A DNA stretch of 64,000 nucleotides from Rotaria sp. Silwood1. Taxonomy: Eukaryota > Rotifera > Eurotatoria > Philodinida > Philodinidae. The position numbers and the translations under genes were made by a program. Position 1 is the first letter of the stretch. Each line of letters opens with the position of its first letter. This document shows positions 25,430 to 39,300 of this stretch, one piece after another. Under the pieces are notes generated by a model. It ran no database searches. It was given only the letters and a program-made list of their open reading frames with translations, and was not told the DNA's origin. The stretch spans positions 62,001 to 126,000 of the forward strand of contig CAJNOP010000235.1 in NCBI GenBank assembly GCA_905250075.1, given 5' to 3'.

Positions 25430-26479
25430 CACTTTATATTGTATCGAAAAAGAGACTGCTTTGCGGTTCTTTACTAGTAAAATATGTTTATTTGAAATTC
25501 GTTCAATAACTGATATGTTAAAATAGAAGAAAATGAAAGCTGATTTATAGACGTAAATGACTGACTAAGTAAATAGATTGTTACATATTTAATTTAATTA
25601 TATATTAATTTTGAATTTCGTTTATATTATCAACGAGTAAGAGTAACAACAAAAGTGTAAGTAACATACTAAATATATAGAAATAAAGATAGTAAGAAAA
25701 AGAATTAATGATGAAATATGATTCATATTAAAAATCTGCTCTATATATCTTCTATCAATTATTAACAAATAACTTTCGAGATTTTATCTCAACCCATTTT
25801 CTCTTTGATATTGCTACAATCGTATGTCGATATTTAGTTTGTTGACAGTTGTCTTAATTTACTTTATAGTCGTTTCATTCAATTCTATACATTCTATTTT
25901 AGTATAACATCATTAGTTCTCCATTTGTGGTTAAAAATAAATCATGAAGTATGCTCTTAGGTATTCCTAATTTATTGAAAACAAACTATTAATATTTACG
26001 AATATGTATTTTATTTTCTATTTTGAAAAAATTTACTACATTACCAATTGTTTCTAATTGTCCTATATTCATAGAAATATATTTCTATGATAAACTAATC
26101 ATTATCACTTTTACAGCAATTGCTACATTTAGAACAACTCTCTGTATTGTGTGGCCTCTCCCACAAAAAAAAAAATTTGTTAATAATAATAATTTGAAGA
26201 ATATTATCAATCATATGTCACAATTAACTAAATTTGAATTCTGCATCGACTAAAACATTTATATTCCTAATCAAATTAATTCACCATAAAATTTGACTAT
26301 AAATTAGATACGGACTAAAACAATTCTATCAACTACATTCAAGAGTGTAAGCAGTGGTACATATATATTCTAACAATATCAGTTTCAGCTATGTTGGCGA
26401 AATTTCGGTCATTCATTTTAAAGATAATCAAATTATTTCTTGAGTCGACTATTTTTCAAGAAGAGATACTATTTACATA
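25430..26479. other. Very AT-rich stretch, nothing recognised
   Basis: Only low-complexity and short frames; one of 76 codons (26023-26253) is not recognised. Confidence 0.5.
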
Positions 26480-26760
26480 TGTTCGGGTATTAGCATGACG
26501 TAATGAATGTTCTTTTGAAAATGAATTTTTTATTCGAATTGTTCAATCATTTCCAACAATGGAAATAGTAAGTTTGATGAATGAAATACCTCAGAAAAAA
26601 ACACATGATTTATTAATCATAGATTATTTGCATCTTATGTTTGGTGGTATTTTGTTTTTAGTTATTGTTCGAGAACACATTTAGAGACTAAACGATGTTC
26701 AAGAATGAACTACCTCAAAGCGATCCGATCGAGATCAAACTTATTAATGTTGATTAGATC
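26480..26760 (+). pseudogene. F-box/LRR family remnant (C-terminal part)
   Basis: The frame holds FFIRIVQSFPTMEIVSLMNE and then a THDLLIIDYLHL segment. These match the conserved late repeat of bdelloid F-box proteins (HxFFLRIAQSFP..., then a hydrophobic YPHL strand). Stop codons follow near 26682 and 26708. Confidence 0.45.
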
Positions 26761-27364
26761 TTAGGATCTTACTGATATGAATTCAAGGAATAGGTATTAT
26801 TAATTCTCATTAAACTGGGCACAACTTCGAGTTGAATGGATTGGAAATGAAAGACGAGAAATCACAACCATGAACGAATTCAATAACATTCGATAGAGCA
26901 AACTTCATTCACTCATCACTAACTAAAGCAAGTGGAGACAGTGTCAAGTTAATCAACAAACAATCGAGTTGAGTGAGAGTATAGATTAGAGTTCGAATCA
27001 GTAGAGTTTTTTTCTACCGGATCAAACTGGTCGGTTGAAGCCCTACGCTTAATGGACAAAAGCTTGATTTGTTTAATGTATTAATTAATCAACTAGTTCT
27101 CTCGACAAAGGGTCATTTTTATAGTTTTCTGACGACATACAATATGAAACTCAAATAAGACTTGAAGTTTCTAATCATGATAACTTCTGTTTTAGTCTGT
27201 CATATTCAACACATACTAATTTGACACTCTTATTTAAGATCAATCAAAAGCTTTTTTATTCGTAAAAGAATACTACTGTAGATAGGAACATAAAATGAGC
27301 TACAAAGTGTGATTTTATACTGGACTCAATATATTTTGAATAAGTATAATATTGTTATGAAAAT

Positions 27365-29317
27365 TTATTCTAAAAGAGGAATGAATAGATCATAATTTGT
27401 AAATGTACGTTGTTCTTTTTGTGTTTCAATATTTTCTAACCACAGGCGAAGTTGCAAGTTGTTTCCTTCTTGCACTGGTTGACTTATTGGCGTAGAAAAT
27501 GATGTTATATATGAAGTTTGACGTGTCAAATTTTGTGTACTTGTTTGATGTTTCCAATTTAGTATGTGATTCAGACCTATTGATGATAGACAGTAGTCAA
27601 TGAATGGCCAAAAATAACTTTCAAGAAAACCATTTGGAACAATAGTATGAGATGTTGAGTTATTCGTTGTACACTGTTCAAAATAGCACCAATTTCGGTT
27701 TGCAAGAACTTTTTTAAGGAATAGTTTTGTCTTTTTATCCGGTGCTATGTCGAAAAAATCGATTAACTCTTCTTCGGTATGACTGATTGGATACCATTTA
27801 GTCTGAAAGAAATGGGCACAGAGAATAGATGGTAGCGGTGGTGGTTTATTGACAATGGCAGATGAAACCACTTGATACATAAATTTGGCATCATGAATAT
27901 ACGATGGAGCATTATTTCCTCGTGTTCGAAATCGAGCAAGACCACAACAGTGTACATCGCCACTGAAAAATGTAATTCTTACTCGTTTCTTGTGAGCAAG
28001 CTCTTGAAAACGAAAAAGAACATTGTTTCGTTCATCAAGATGTGCTTCGTGTGTCCATTTATCAAGGCGATCATCGTAGAGTTCAGGTAAATCAAAGACT
28101 GAGTTTGTTTTTTTACTATATGGGATATTGTGCCATTTCATCGTGATATTTTTCCAAACTTCTAGGAGTGGCTCAGCTATTTTATAACGAGCAAACGAAA
28201 ATGGAATAGGAAATACAACAATTAGATGTTTGACATCTTGAAGATCATTAGTGAGTTTTTCGAATATCATATTCCAGGTTTTTTCATGCTGAACTGTTTT
28301 TTCATCACGTTCAGTACGACTATCGGCACCCAAAATAGCTAAATTTGGACCACAGTGAGCGAAAAAATTATGACCTTGAAAACCAAACAAATGATGTTTT
28401 CGAGCTTTTTCTGGCGTAGTATGATGTTGAAAGAGCAGTCTCATTTTTTGTGCTGCTTCAAATAATCCTAGCATAGTTGGACTATTACGTAATAGTGGTG
28501 GATAGGATCCAGCTCCATCAAAGATATCATGATCATCCCACATCATTAAACTCGGAATCGATCCCAATGCCTTTTTTACTTCTGGACGACATTCGAACTG
28601 CTCGGCGTAATTATTAAAATAATACTGTTCGACCGCTTTTTTCGACTCATTGTCAAATTCTACTGTCCATTTTTGATCCCATTTCATTTCGCACCATACT
28701 TTCAAAAATGGAACATCTTCAAAAATACCATCATGATAAACTTGATCGCCACCCCATAACAAAAGATGTAGTGGAGTCTTTTCATGAACAGAATGCAAAT
28801 GATTCCAAACCGTACTGTAAGTCATATCCGATATGACTTGTTTTGACATAGCAATATCAAAGCCATTGCATGAGAAGAATGCACCACGCCATTTTTGATC
28901 ATATTGAGCAATATAAAATAGTCCATTTGTTGAATAATCACCCCAATCGATTTTCCAGCAAATTTTTTCGTCATCGTTGCTGTTACGTAATTCAATATAA
29001 AGATTAATTCGATAAGCGCGCATATCAAAAATATTGTCATATAAAATTTCCCAATCGTAGTCGAGTTTTGCTTCAGACGTAAATTCAATGTTCGGTCTAT
29101 CGTATGTAACATGTCGAAATATTAGCGCACTTCCTATCCAAAGCATCTTTTCCAAATCAGTTGTTACAAATTGATAATATGGTCCTAATGTCGGCCCAGG
29201 TGATTTCGGTGGACGATTCACTTCATATTCAGTGGTCGCTTGAAATAAATCATTACTTTCATATCTGATTATATTTTCACGATCTTCCCAATTTTCTATT
29301 GATTTTCTTTCGGTCAT
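27365..29317 (-). CDS. PhoD-like metallophosphatase
   Basis: Intact single-exon frame of 650 residues, starting at the ATG at 29317 (an upstream in-frame TTG is ignored). Metal-binding motifs of the PhoD-like family are present in order: GGDQVYHDG, then MMWDDHDIFDG, then FFSGDVHCCG. These should bind two metal ions for phosphoester hydrolysis. No signal peptide or membrane segment is visible, so it is probably cytosolic, like the eukaryotic PhoD-like proteins of similar length rather than secreted bacterial PhoD. On the minus strand AATAAA overlaps the stop codon (27364-27369). Substrate unknown. Confidence 0.85.
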   Translation of the reverse strand: MTERKSIENWEDRENIIRYESNDLFQATTEYEVNRPPKSPGPTLGPYYQFVTTDLEKMLWIGSALIFRHVTYDRPNIEFTSEAKLDYDWEILYDNIFDMRAYRINLYIELRNSNDDEKICWKIDWGDYSTNGLFYIAQYDQKWRGAFFSCNGFDIAMSKQVISDMTYSTVWNHLHSVHEKTPLHLLLWGGDQVYHDGIFEDVPFLKVWCEMKWDQKWTVEFDNESKKAVEQYYFNNYAEQFECRPEVKKALGSIPSLMMWDDHDIFDGAGSYPPLLRNSPTMLGLFEAAQKMRLLFQHHTTPEKARKHHLFGFQGHNFFAHCGPNLAILGADSRTERDEKTVQHEKTWNMIFEKLTNDLQDVKHLIVVFPIPFSFARYKIAEPLLEVWKNITMKWHNIPYSKKTNSVFDLPELYDDRLDKWTHEAHLDERNNVLFRFQELAHKKRVRITFFSGDVHCCGLARFRTRGNNAPSYIHDAKFMYQVVSSAIVNKPPPLPSILCAHFFQTKWYPISHTEEELIDFFDIAPDKKTKLFLKKVLANRNWCYFEQCTTNNSTSHTIVPNGFLESYFWPFIDYCLSSIGLNHILNWKHQTSTQNLTRQTSYITSFSTPISQPVQEGNNLQLRLWLENIETQKEQRTFTNYDLFIPLLE

Positions 29318-31411
29318 TTGCACCAAATTAGTTTTTTCAGTAATTAAATATCTGCAATTTAAAATTCAAGTTTTTAACAACTCCTGCTTTTTAGATACGT
29401 GCTGAGTGCAAATGTCTACTGTATTGTTATATTCAGACGACTAATATAGGTAAAACTGTTTTTCGAAAGTTGATAGCTGAGAAAAAAAATCTGTCAAAAC
29501 TTATTATTATCAACAAGTTTTAACTAAGTCCATTAAAACAGTTATAATATGTTTTAACGAATTGAATTGAAGCTTTTCAATACACATATCACATATTCAA
29601 TCTCATCAGTAGTAGTCCATGAGTCTGATTCAATGTCGATGGCTCTTCACTCTGTCAACATTCTCATCTGTATGGAATGGGTTTTCGCTGGTTTCCAGGT
29701 GTGATATTTTGGGTATCGCGATAAAACCAACCTGTAATAGTCATTCTGCTCATACATGTTTCTGATGAACAAGGTGAGGATTGACTTCTTTCACTCCGTC
29801 CGTAGTAAATAGTACGAAAAGATTTTTCCATGGATTAAATAATACTTACCGTTTATTATTTTCATATAGTAAAACTTATTGTTCAAGTTTGTTAGAAAAT
29901 CATCGGTTAATCGCCAAAAATGATACGATTTCGATGACATGGATGATCATAACTGTCAACCAAGTTATAATCGATATTAGAGTTTTACCTAAGTTGTTGA
30001 ATCAGTCGTAATTCGAATATCCATTAAGCATTGCATTCAATGAGAGTGATATGAAATAATTGTTTCAATCTAAATACATACCGATAGACATTATATTGAA
30101 TATTAAATACTCGTATATTTTGAATTCTAAATATTTTTTAAATGAATGGTTATTGAGAGATTTCAATCAAATAAAACTTTTCTAACGCTGATGATGTCAA
30201 CAGATGAAACGCCTTGATGCCTCCGCAAATCGATCACATACCTCTCACGTAAACATTGAAAGGTAAAACAACAAAATAAGTGATTGGTTCAAACGATTAT
30301 TCAGTACTGTTTTGGTTGATGTGTCAAATATGGATGTCGTACGGTTATGGTTCTGATTGCGTTTTCTTCATAGCTACTTATTGAAAGATGGTTGATATCA
30401 AGGGCATGTGATAACGGTTTAATAATTATCAACTGCTTCTTATTGATTTGCATTATTACATTAACGTCAACAATCATCAAATTAGAAGTCACACTATTCG
30501 TATTGAAGACTTCGATGAGTTTATCTTGAAAAAAAACTTTATCAAACAATATTACTACAAGAGAGTACGATGATACTACTTCAAAGTAAATTAAAACTTC
30601 TACCAATAATATTAGAAAATGCGCCCTAATTTTTATTGTTGACTAGTGACCCGTTTCAAACAAAAAAAGTAATACATCATTTTATTAACTTTTGTGATTT
30701 CCTTGTTGAATTTGACTTATAATTCCAAAATCTATTAATTACAACGTTTTACTAATAACATTGAATAATTCAGACATATTGTCCATTACAATATCTATAA
30801 ATGCAGTACAACAGAATGACATGGAGTCTTTTGTTTTTCTCTTCTTTGCCTTTTCTTGTATGATCAATAAGAGAAGTGACAAAGAAAATTCGAAAATAAA
30901 CTTCATTTCACGTGGTCATTTTTGTGTTCTTATATCAAGCATATGACAGCGATGAAAAAAATAGGAATAGATCAAGAGTACACGCTATTTTATTACAACA
31001 CATATGTACCTATATTGAAATATTTCATTGTACATTTGACTTAAAAAGTCAATTACATCGTCACTGAATATCTCTTTCAAGTAATTATTTAAAACTTTCT
31101 AAATGTAAAAAAGGTGGGCGATGTTTGTTGCATGCATTATTACCAATCTATGCTTCAATTAAAAGTTCATATGAATAATTCAAACAAGGACATCCTATTG
31201 CCTTCTTCTCATCATGTATAACTGAACAAACTTGCTAGATAAGTTTACCATGTGGCATTCATAGTATATATTTCTACCAGCTTATCTATGACTTCTCCAT
31301 ATGAAGAATTAGGGGTTCTATTGTAAGAATTTTTTCAAATATTTCAGTTGCGAACCGTATCCGAAAGCGTATTGTCTGTAGAACTTCGCAAAAATCTCAT
31401 TTTAGCCGCTC
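29318..31411. other. Intergenic stretch, nothing recognised
   Basis: Short frames at 29781-30011 (plus) and 30301-30606 (minus, 101 codons) are not recognised. No RNA gene was seen. Confidence 0.5.
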
Positions 31412-31482
31412 GAGGGCTGTGGATGTGAGTGAATAAAAGATCCATATTCCAAACACACATCCGCATCACACGCCTACACCAC
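31412..31482. repeat. Telomere-like G/C hairpin 3 (short)
   Basis: AGGGCTGTGGATGTGAGTG, spacer with AATAAAAGATCCATATTCC, then ACACATCCGCATCACACGCC. It has the same G-arm, A/G-rich spacer, C-arm plan as the longer copies. Confidence 0.6.
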
Positions 31483-31747
31483 ATCTCGCAGTACAATGAA
31501 CAGGATAAGCAATATCGACAGCGAACAACACATGTAACAGACCGCCAATGCATATTATATATCTTTTTTTCACTTCATATAGAGGAAGAAAGAAAAGCAA
31601 ACAATAATATTACCGATGTATGTCATTTTTAATATAAAATGTGTGTCCGAAGACGAAATTATGATTTATCCCGTATCGATTCAGCATCGGATGAAACAAC
31701 AGTGAGGATAAGACCGAACATGCCATTTTCGGTTTATATAAGAAGAG

Positions 31748-31830
31748 CGTGGGTATGGATGTGAGTGTCTGGCACAGGTACGAATATCGTGTAAAAATTC
31801 TTTTCTCTTTCATTCTCACTCACACCTACA
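31748..31830. repeat. Telomere-like G/C hairpin 4 (degenerate)
   Basis: CGTGGGTATGGATGTGAGTG at the left and CATTCTCACTCACACCTACA at the right, separated by about 40 bases. This is a weaker member of the same family. Confidence 0.5.
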
Positions 31831-33321
31831 AGGTGTTTTATATTTATGAAGTTCAATGTGACTTGATTTTTTGAATCCTTATCCAAATCAGTTACCTATT
31901 CTGGTTTATAAATTGTTTTAAACACATTTTTTTCTGGTTTTCGTGCATTTCAATATCAACTGATATTCTCATTTCAAGTGTGACCCATATATGTAGTAGA
32001 ATAAGTGGCTGAACATAGATTCAATCGTGAATCAGATTTGATCAATATCAATTCAAAAGAGCACAGATTCACTTTTCTAAAATGAGTCTAGTTTCTAATT
32101 TTTTTTTTTGAATTTACTTTTTAAAAAAAGAATTAGTTTAACTTCAATCTGGTTTAAATTTGTCAAAAATTTCAGTTAGCCTATGTTGTCTGTATTTGTA
32201 AGATGTATTTATTAATCAAGATCAATATCTTATTAGAATAAATAAAATATATAATTTCATAAGTGAATATTAATATTGAGTAAAAATGTATTAAAAATAA
32301 TACATAATGAATACGGTATGACTGACTCCTGTTATTTTTATATTTATTTATAAGATTATAAAAGATTAACTCGATTTTGATTAGTATGACGATGAATAAA
32401 TACCAATTGAATTTAAATATAAAAGCTTTAAATTATAGATTAGGTTAATCTTCAAATATAATATTGAATTTTGAATGTAAATGCATAAATATTCTATAGA
32501 TTTTCTTGGTCAATATCGACATTTGGAAAAAAAATAAGTGAATTAGTAATATTTGAGAAATTTAAATTATTGCTAAAAATTTTTTACTCTGATTGTTGTA
32601 TGATTATTGATTTAATAGGATTTAAATATCTAGATAATCTTTAGAATATTAAAATAAAATATCTAAATTATTGAATTAATAATACAAGTAAAAAAAAAGA
32701 TAATTATGGATATTTGTTTAAGAGCTAGACCTATCGAAAATGAAATTATTTACCTTCAAATTTTTTTTTAATAAAAATCAAATGTAAATAAATCATTGTT
32801 TTAATTCTCGTTTGAGTCGAATATGACTTGTTGATGATAAGTTTCAATTCAATTATCTGACATAATATTTTTGTCGATTTATAATAAATAATATTTTCAT
32901 TAAAAAAAGATTCAATTTATTTGAAACAGAATTAAGTTTGAAAATTTTCGTCGATATCTTATTATGATAATTCGAGAGTAAAATAACTCATTTATATAAA
33001 AACAAAACAAAGAAGAACTTGTAGAATTTTATTTATTAAATAAGATTGATTTATAAATAAATAAATAAATATACTATTTTGATTCAATTCAATAAACAAA
33101 AAAATAAAATCAAAAGCTCGTTTATGATAAAAACCTTTTAAATAGAATATCTGCTTGAATATTTCATTAAAGTGTCATTAAATTTCTAACAATATTTATT
33201 TTTACTAAATTTTTATTTCATTTCTTTGTTTTTGTTGATGATAATCATCACTATACAAAGATTCTTCAATGGGATTTGATTCTAGAAAAAGAATTGATTT
33301 TTTTTTTTTATACAAATAAAT
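31831..33321. other. Very AT-rich intergenic stretch
   Basis: Near-continuous low-complexity AT sequence downstream of the minus-strand MFS gene; no coding frame supported. Confidence 0.5.
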
Positions 33322-36300
33322 TTAAAAAAGAGAAAAAAAAAAAGCTTTACTAGATTGTTTCGAAATATTATCTGATAAATAACAACCATCGGTCTCTAAA
33401 TTGGTTTCAGATAATTTTCTTCGTTTATTTAATATACAATACATTGAATAAATAACAAGCATAATCAGATTAAATATAGAATATATTAAAAATAGGTGTC
33501 GTTTATTTAACCATATTAAAATCAATAAGGATATAAGTAAACCAATACCACGACCTAAATTATAATGAAATATAAGAAATTTTTCTTGTTTTATAAAAAG
33601 AAAAATGAATATTATTGAATACCTAAACCATAACACATTCCATAAACTAAACCCTGAAGTGTTCCAGAGAGACCATTAGGAGCTAGAAAAAAAAAAAAAA
33701 ACAATTAAAAAAAGATAAATGAAATTTATTAAAAAGTCAACCAATATGAAGAGCTTGTTCACAAATAAGTACATATAGTATACCAAAATTAAAAAAATGC
33801 ATTGTTTCCATAAATAATATAAAATAAGGACGAACAATAAAATAATAACCAAAGAAACGTATTGAAAATGCCAAAAAAATTATAATTGAACATTTATTTC
33901 TACCGAAAAATTGAAGAAATTTTCGAGCAAAAAATAAACCAAATATTTCGATTGATGCTGTAATTAATGATATATATCCTGCTATTGAATGAGATTCACA
34001 TGGAGATATTTCATCAATATATAATATTAAATACTAAAATATATGAAACAAATTTGTTTATGTACTCACAATTTAATTTATTTAATAAAAAGACGAAATT
34101 CTATTATTGATTTTATCTCACAATTGTAAATATTTATCGATTTTACATCTAAAATTTTTAACAAACAATTGATCATTTCAAATTTTATTTTTTTTTTTAA
34201 ATAGGCGATTAAGAACAAAAAAAAAAGCTTATCATAAGATGTCGTACAAGTAGAATTCGAGTAAATAAAACTATTTAAGTTCAACTTAGAAAAGGCCTAT
34301 ACAGATTCGAATTCATCTTATTGAGAAATATAGTTGCATTTTTAATTCTAGTTGTAGGTTGGCTTGGAAATAAACTAAGATCTATTTCAGAGTTAAATGG
34401 ACGTGGCTATTTTTTGAATAAATTTTGATCGACTAAAGCTCTCGAGCTCGGAGATGCGTAGTTAGAAAGAGTGAACTCCAAGGCGTCTTTCTGTACGATT
34501 TATTTGAGTCCATAGTCACTTTTTTTATGACTGTTTATACTTCGATATGTTGTTTTTGTTGTTTTTTCAACGCATTTTTTTTCGACATTCTGACTCCCAT
34601 TATAGATCAAAAAAAGACCATATGAAGATGTCAAATTTTATCATGCATACAGCGAAATTCCAACTACAATTGGGTATAATGGAAGTCAGAATGTCGAAAA
34701 AATTCGTTGAAAAAAACACAAAAACAACATATCGAAGTATAAACAGTTGTAAAAAAATGACTGTGGTCTCAAATAAATCGTACAGAAAGACGCCTTGGAG
34801 TCCACTCTTTCTAACTACGCATCGCTGAGCTCGATAGCCTTAGCCAATCAAAAGTTATTCAAAACTTAGTCATGTTCATTTAACTCTAAAATGGACCTTA
34901 GTTTCTATACTAACTTCATCTATGTATTGAATGGACATCCTCTTAATATTTAATAATATACCACAATTTTTTCAACATCGCTGTGATATTATTTCAAAAA
35001 AAACAAGCTGTCTACCGCAGTTCTAACGGTTCGGATAACCAGTAGTTTTTTCCTGTCAACTGTCGCTTACAACTAAAAGTGATCCCGCTTTTGTTGCATA
35101 GATTAATATAATAATAAAGAGCTATTAGGACAGTTTAAAATCATCTTTTTTTTTTTCTATAATTCGACTATTGTTTTAAATACGGATGAATATCTATTTA
35201 TGATAAAAGCTCGCTCGAATTTCTATCATAGACAACTATAAGTATCGTTGAAACAAACAAGAATCAATGTCAATTAATGATTTAACATTAGAAAAATGAA
35301 AATCAAAAATAGATTCATCGAATTTCTTCGCATTACAATTAAAAATCTAATCTTAATCAATGTCACAATGAACAAAATATTTCGATGAGTTTATTTTTTG
35401 TTTAATTCCTTTAAATTAAATATTTGTCGTATCAAATAATATAATCATTGACAAGATTTTTTTTAAATGAATTTTCTTATTGATTAGTGTCATTTATATC
35501 AACACAGTTAACTTCCTAAAACTTAGCATATCGATCAATCTTGACGAAACTAATTTATTCTAATATATTTTCTGATGAAAGATGAAGAATTTTTTTCTAA
35601 AAAAAAACTAACATCATTGCTTAATCTATCGTTACTAACAAGTTCATTGTTAAATTTGTGTTAACAATATTTATCAATGGCTTCACTGTAGATAATAGAG
35701 ATTATCACAACTAAACATAAATTGATTAGTTAAAAACGTTGATTTCGAAGTACTATTTTCGAGTTATGCAGAAGATTAAATAAGAAAATTTCTTTGAACA
35801 TTCAAATTTATCAATAGCAAGTTAATTAACATTTTGTATAGATGAGGTGTGTTTTGAGCACCAAATCAAAAAGACTTGTAGTAGATAGATGTAAAGCTGC
35901 TATATTTTAATATTCTTCATTAATACAGATTAATCTCATGACAATTAGTGATGAATGTCAACCAAACTGCTAGATTTTTGTACGCAGTACGCTAGAGGGT
36001 TCTGATATCATAGTAAACATTTATATTGAGAAATCCTATCCTTACCGTTTCTCTGGTTTTCGCCTTCTTAGATTATTCTGTGTTAATGAAGGATATTAAA
36101 ATATATCAGCTTTACATCTATCTACTACAAGTCTTTTTGATTTCTGATAAAATAACTAATAAATTTTTTATTGTTTCTTTTTTGATTTGGTGCTCAAAAG
36201 ACATTTTTTCCACTTTATATAGAATTGTTTTGTTAATAAAGAAAATGATTTCAAGAATATTTCTTTTATGTGATTTATATTCGAATTTATATTTAATAGA

Positions 36301-39300
36301 AGTTTATTTATTTTCAATCAATTTTTGTTCTTGGTATTTTTCGAAAAAAATTTTTTAAAAATAATATTTAATATCATTTCAAATTGATTTTCTAAACATT
36401 TTTCAAACATGTTATTATTTAGAAACTTTCATATCTTCATTTAAATTTTCTAAAATATGTTAAATTATTTTCATGTAATTCACTTGGAATAAAGTATGAA
36501 TGTAATCAATATATTTCGAAGTATATATACAATATGGATGAATTGCAAAATTATTTTACCGTTCGGTGAAAAAAATTGACGAAAAAAAATTTTTGATTTT
36601 TAAAACGATGATTAGTACATTCTATGATACTACATGAGAAGAGAATATGAATAAAATTTCCCGACTACCACTATCAAATTGTCCAAGATATAAGAGTTTT
36701 TGTAAATATTACTGTTTCAATTCAAGGTCATATGACTTTGGTAGTACACGCCTCAGTTGAATTGCTCGACGGTAGTTTAGATTTTAATGTTGAGCTTTTT
36801 CTTTGCAATGAGGAAGCATGCTTCATCTAGAAGTAGCACCTGAAACAGCTTGGTTCGTCCTAAGTTGTATTTGATTTTTTACACTTACAAAACTATAAAA
36901 CTTGCAAATATGCAGTCAATTAGAAAATGTATATAATTAGTGACCTTTTTCTGTGAATTAACTAACTTATGAGACATAATCTAGTATTAATTCGCAGGAC
37001 TCTTAATAGCCCTTTAAATATGAAATCAATTGATATATAATGTATTTATTTTGGCTTCAACTGTGGAGTCGTGACGCATATAATAATCTCGCGTGACATT
37101 TTTTCACTTTTGTACGAAAGATAAATTTTCTGATCTTGGTATTTTGATCAATAGTTGCTCACAATGAGTGAATAAAATCGTCAAAGTTTCAGCTCAATCT
37201 GCCATATCTTAAGAGAGTTACACGTCAAACAAAGTAAAAATTCTCGTGTGACAACTAATTTTTTAATATTCATTTCATATTTTATATTAACAAAAAATTA
37301 GTATAACTTTCTTATCGTCTTTGACCACTTTTATCTCCCATTTATTGACTTTCGTTCAACATCAACTCGATGAATTTTAGATGCTTCGTTACATGTCAAA
37401 GTCATTTTTAATCTCGCGGGACAGTAATTCAAGGATTGACTGTATATATAGTATATAGAAAAAAGTGTTATGAGAAATGTCATGAAAGAACCAATCAGTT
37501 TTATATCCGATAAGTACAAACTGTTAGCTGTAATATGATCAACTTTTCAAGTTCAAATGAAATGAGAGTGAATGGGTAATATTGCATTTTCTTCTAATAG
37601 GTGGTAGTAAAAATCAGATTATTTATCCTTATGTTTCTAATATCTCGAGACTCTTCCGAGATAATTTTGTGCGGTAGTGAGACAATGGTACAATACTTTC
37701 GCAATTCACCCATATATATATAAGAATTTCTCTTTTAATTCCATAGATATCTATATTTCATAGTTCGAAGGATTATTTAAATCAAAGTTTTCTATTAAAA
37801 AAAAAGGTGAAAAAAAAAACTCATAGTTAATGACATATTCTCATTGAATAAGTAAATAAATAAATAAATAAAATATAAATTCTTACCGGATCAATGATAC
37901 CAAATGATGTACCCCAAATAAATGTTGTTAAAAGAAAAACAATAACATCGAATCGTTTTAATAATGGAATAAGTAAACTTATATTTGATAAAATTTCTTT
38001 CTTTTTCTCATTTTTATGTTGATGATTATCAAAAAAAGAATTCTTTGATATTTTTCTAAGAGATTTCTTTGAAATATTTCTTGTAGATTGTTTAAATTTA
38101 TCATATTGTATATTAATTAAACTTGTACTAATTATACAAAGAATTGTTGAAATAATCAATACTAATATGTAAATATATTCTTTATTAAAATATAAATAAA
38201 GACGACTAACAATGAAAGCTGTTATTCCAAAACCTAAAGTTCCAAAAATACGTTGTTTACCAAATAAATTTGAATTATCTAATGTAAAAAAAGTTATGGT
38301 TGTAGATAATGATGTTGCTATTGCAAAAAGAACAAGACCAAATATAATTAAAAATATATATAATAATATAAATAAAATTTGTTTTGGATAACGTGATGCA
38401 TAACATATATTATTTATTGAACATCTTACATAACATATAGCGATTTTATCATATAGATTTATTGATAATTGATCATCATCGTTAAATAAATCTTTAAAAT
38501 AGAATTAATATAATTAGTTTTAACAAATAAATCAAATATTAAGATTAAAAAAAAAAATTATTTTTGAATTATTCTTCATAGATAATAATTAATATACGTA
38601 TTTGTTTGTTTAGAAAACAAAATCATTATGTAATAGACTGATTAAGAAGAACTATAGTAGTTGATATTGATTTTATATTAGTATAATTATTAACATGAAA
38701 ATTTTAAAAATATGAAAGTCAATTTTGATAAATCACTTTGATTCGACTGAAAAATATTTATCTTAACATCAAAATATATGATTTATTTATGAGTTACATT
38801 GATTTAATATGTTATATTTATTTTCTTTTTCTTATTGAAATATATTTTTTATGAAAATGAAGAACAATGGTAATGATAATAACAATCTTGTTGAGAAAAA
38901 CATACTTTAACTAGTTAAAATTGACTCTCTAAAGATTTTCCGGATTAAAAAAAAAAATTTGGGAATTTTCCGAGTTTTGAGACTTTCACTCTGTATTTTG
39001 GATTTTCTGACTTGATAACACTGGTTGAGACATTCTGCTTCTTATCTAAATATTATTTTAAATAGTTAACCTTCCATTAGGAGTTATGCCTTTTTTAATG
39101 GAATGCTGAAGTAGTATTTTCTAAGAGCTTTAGTATTCCTTTTATCTTCATTGACACATCCTTTTTCTAATTTTTTTTTTTGAGAGAAATTTCATTCAAT
39201 ATCGATTTATTTTTTTCGATTTTTAAAAAGTAATGTTTAACAATGTGTTTTTCAGTTTTTTACTTTACATGTGTTTTTGGCCTATAAATAGTTTTAATTT

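Noticed and set aside
30301-30606. 101-codon minus-strand frame
   Set aside because: Length is within chance for this base composition and the translation shows no domain or family resemblance.
37061-37440. Possible transposon ends with TCTCGCG words
   Set aside because: The two sides share short words but do not align as inverted repeats beyond a few bases.
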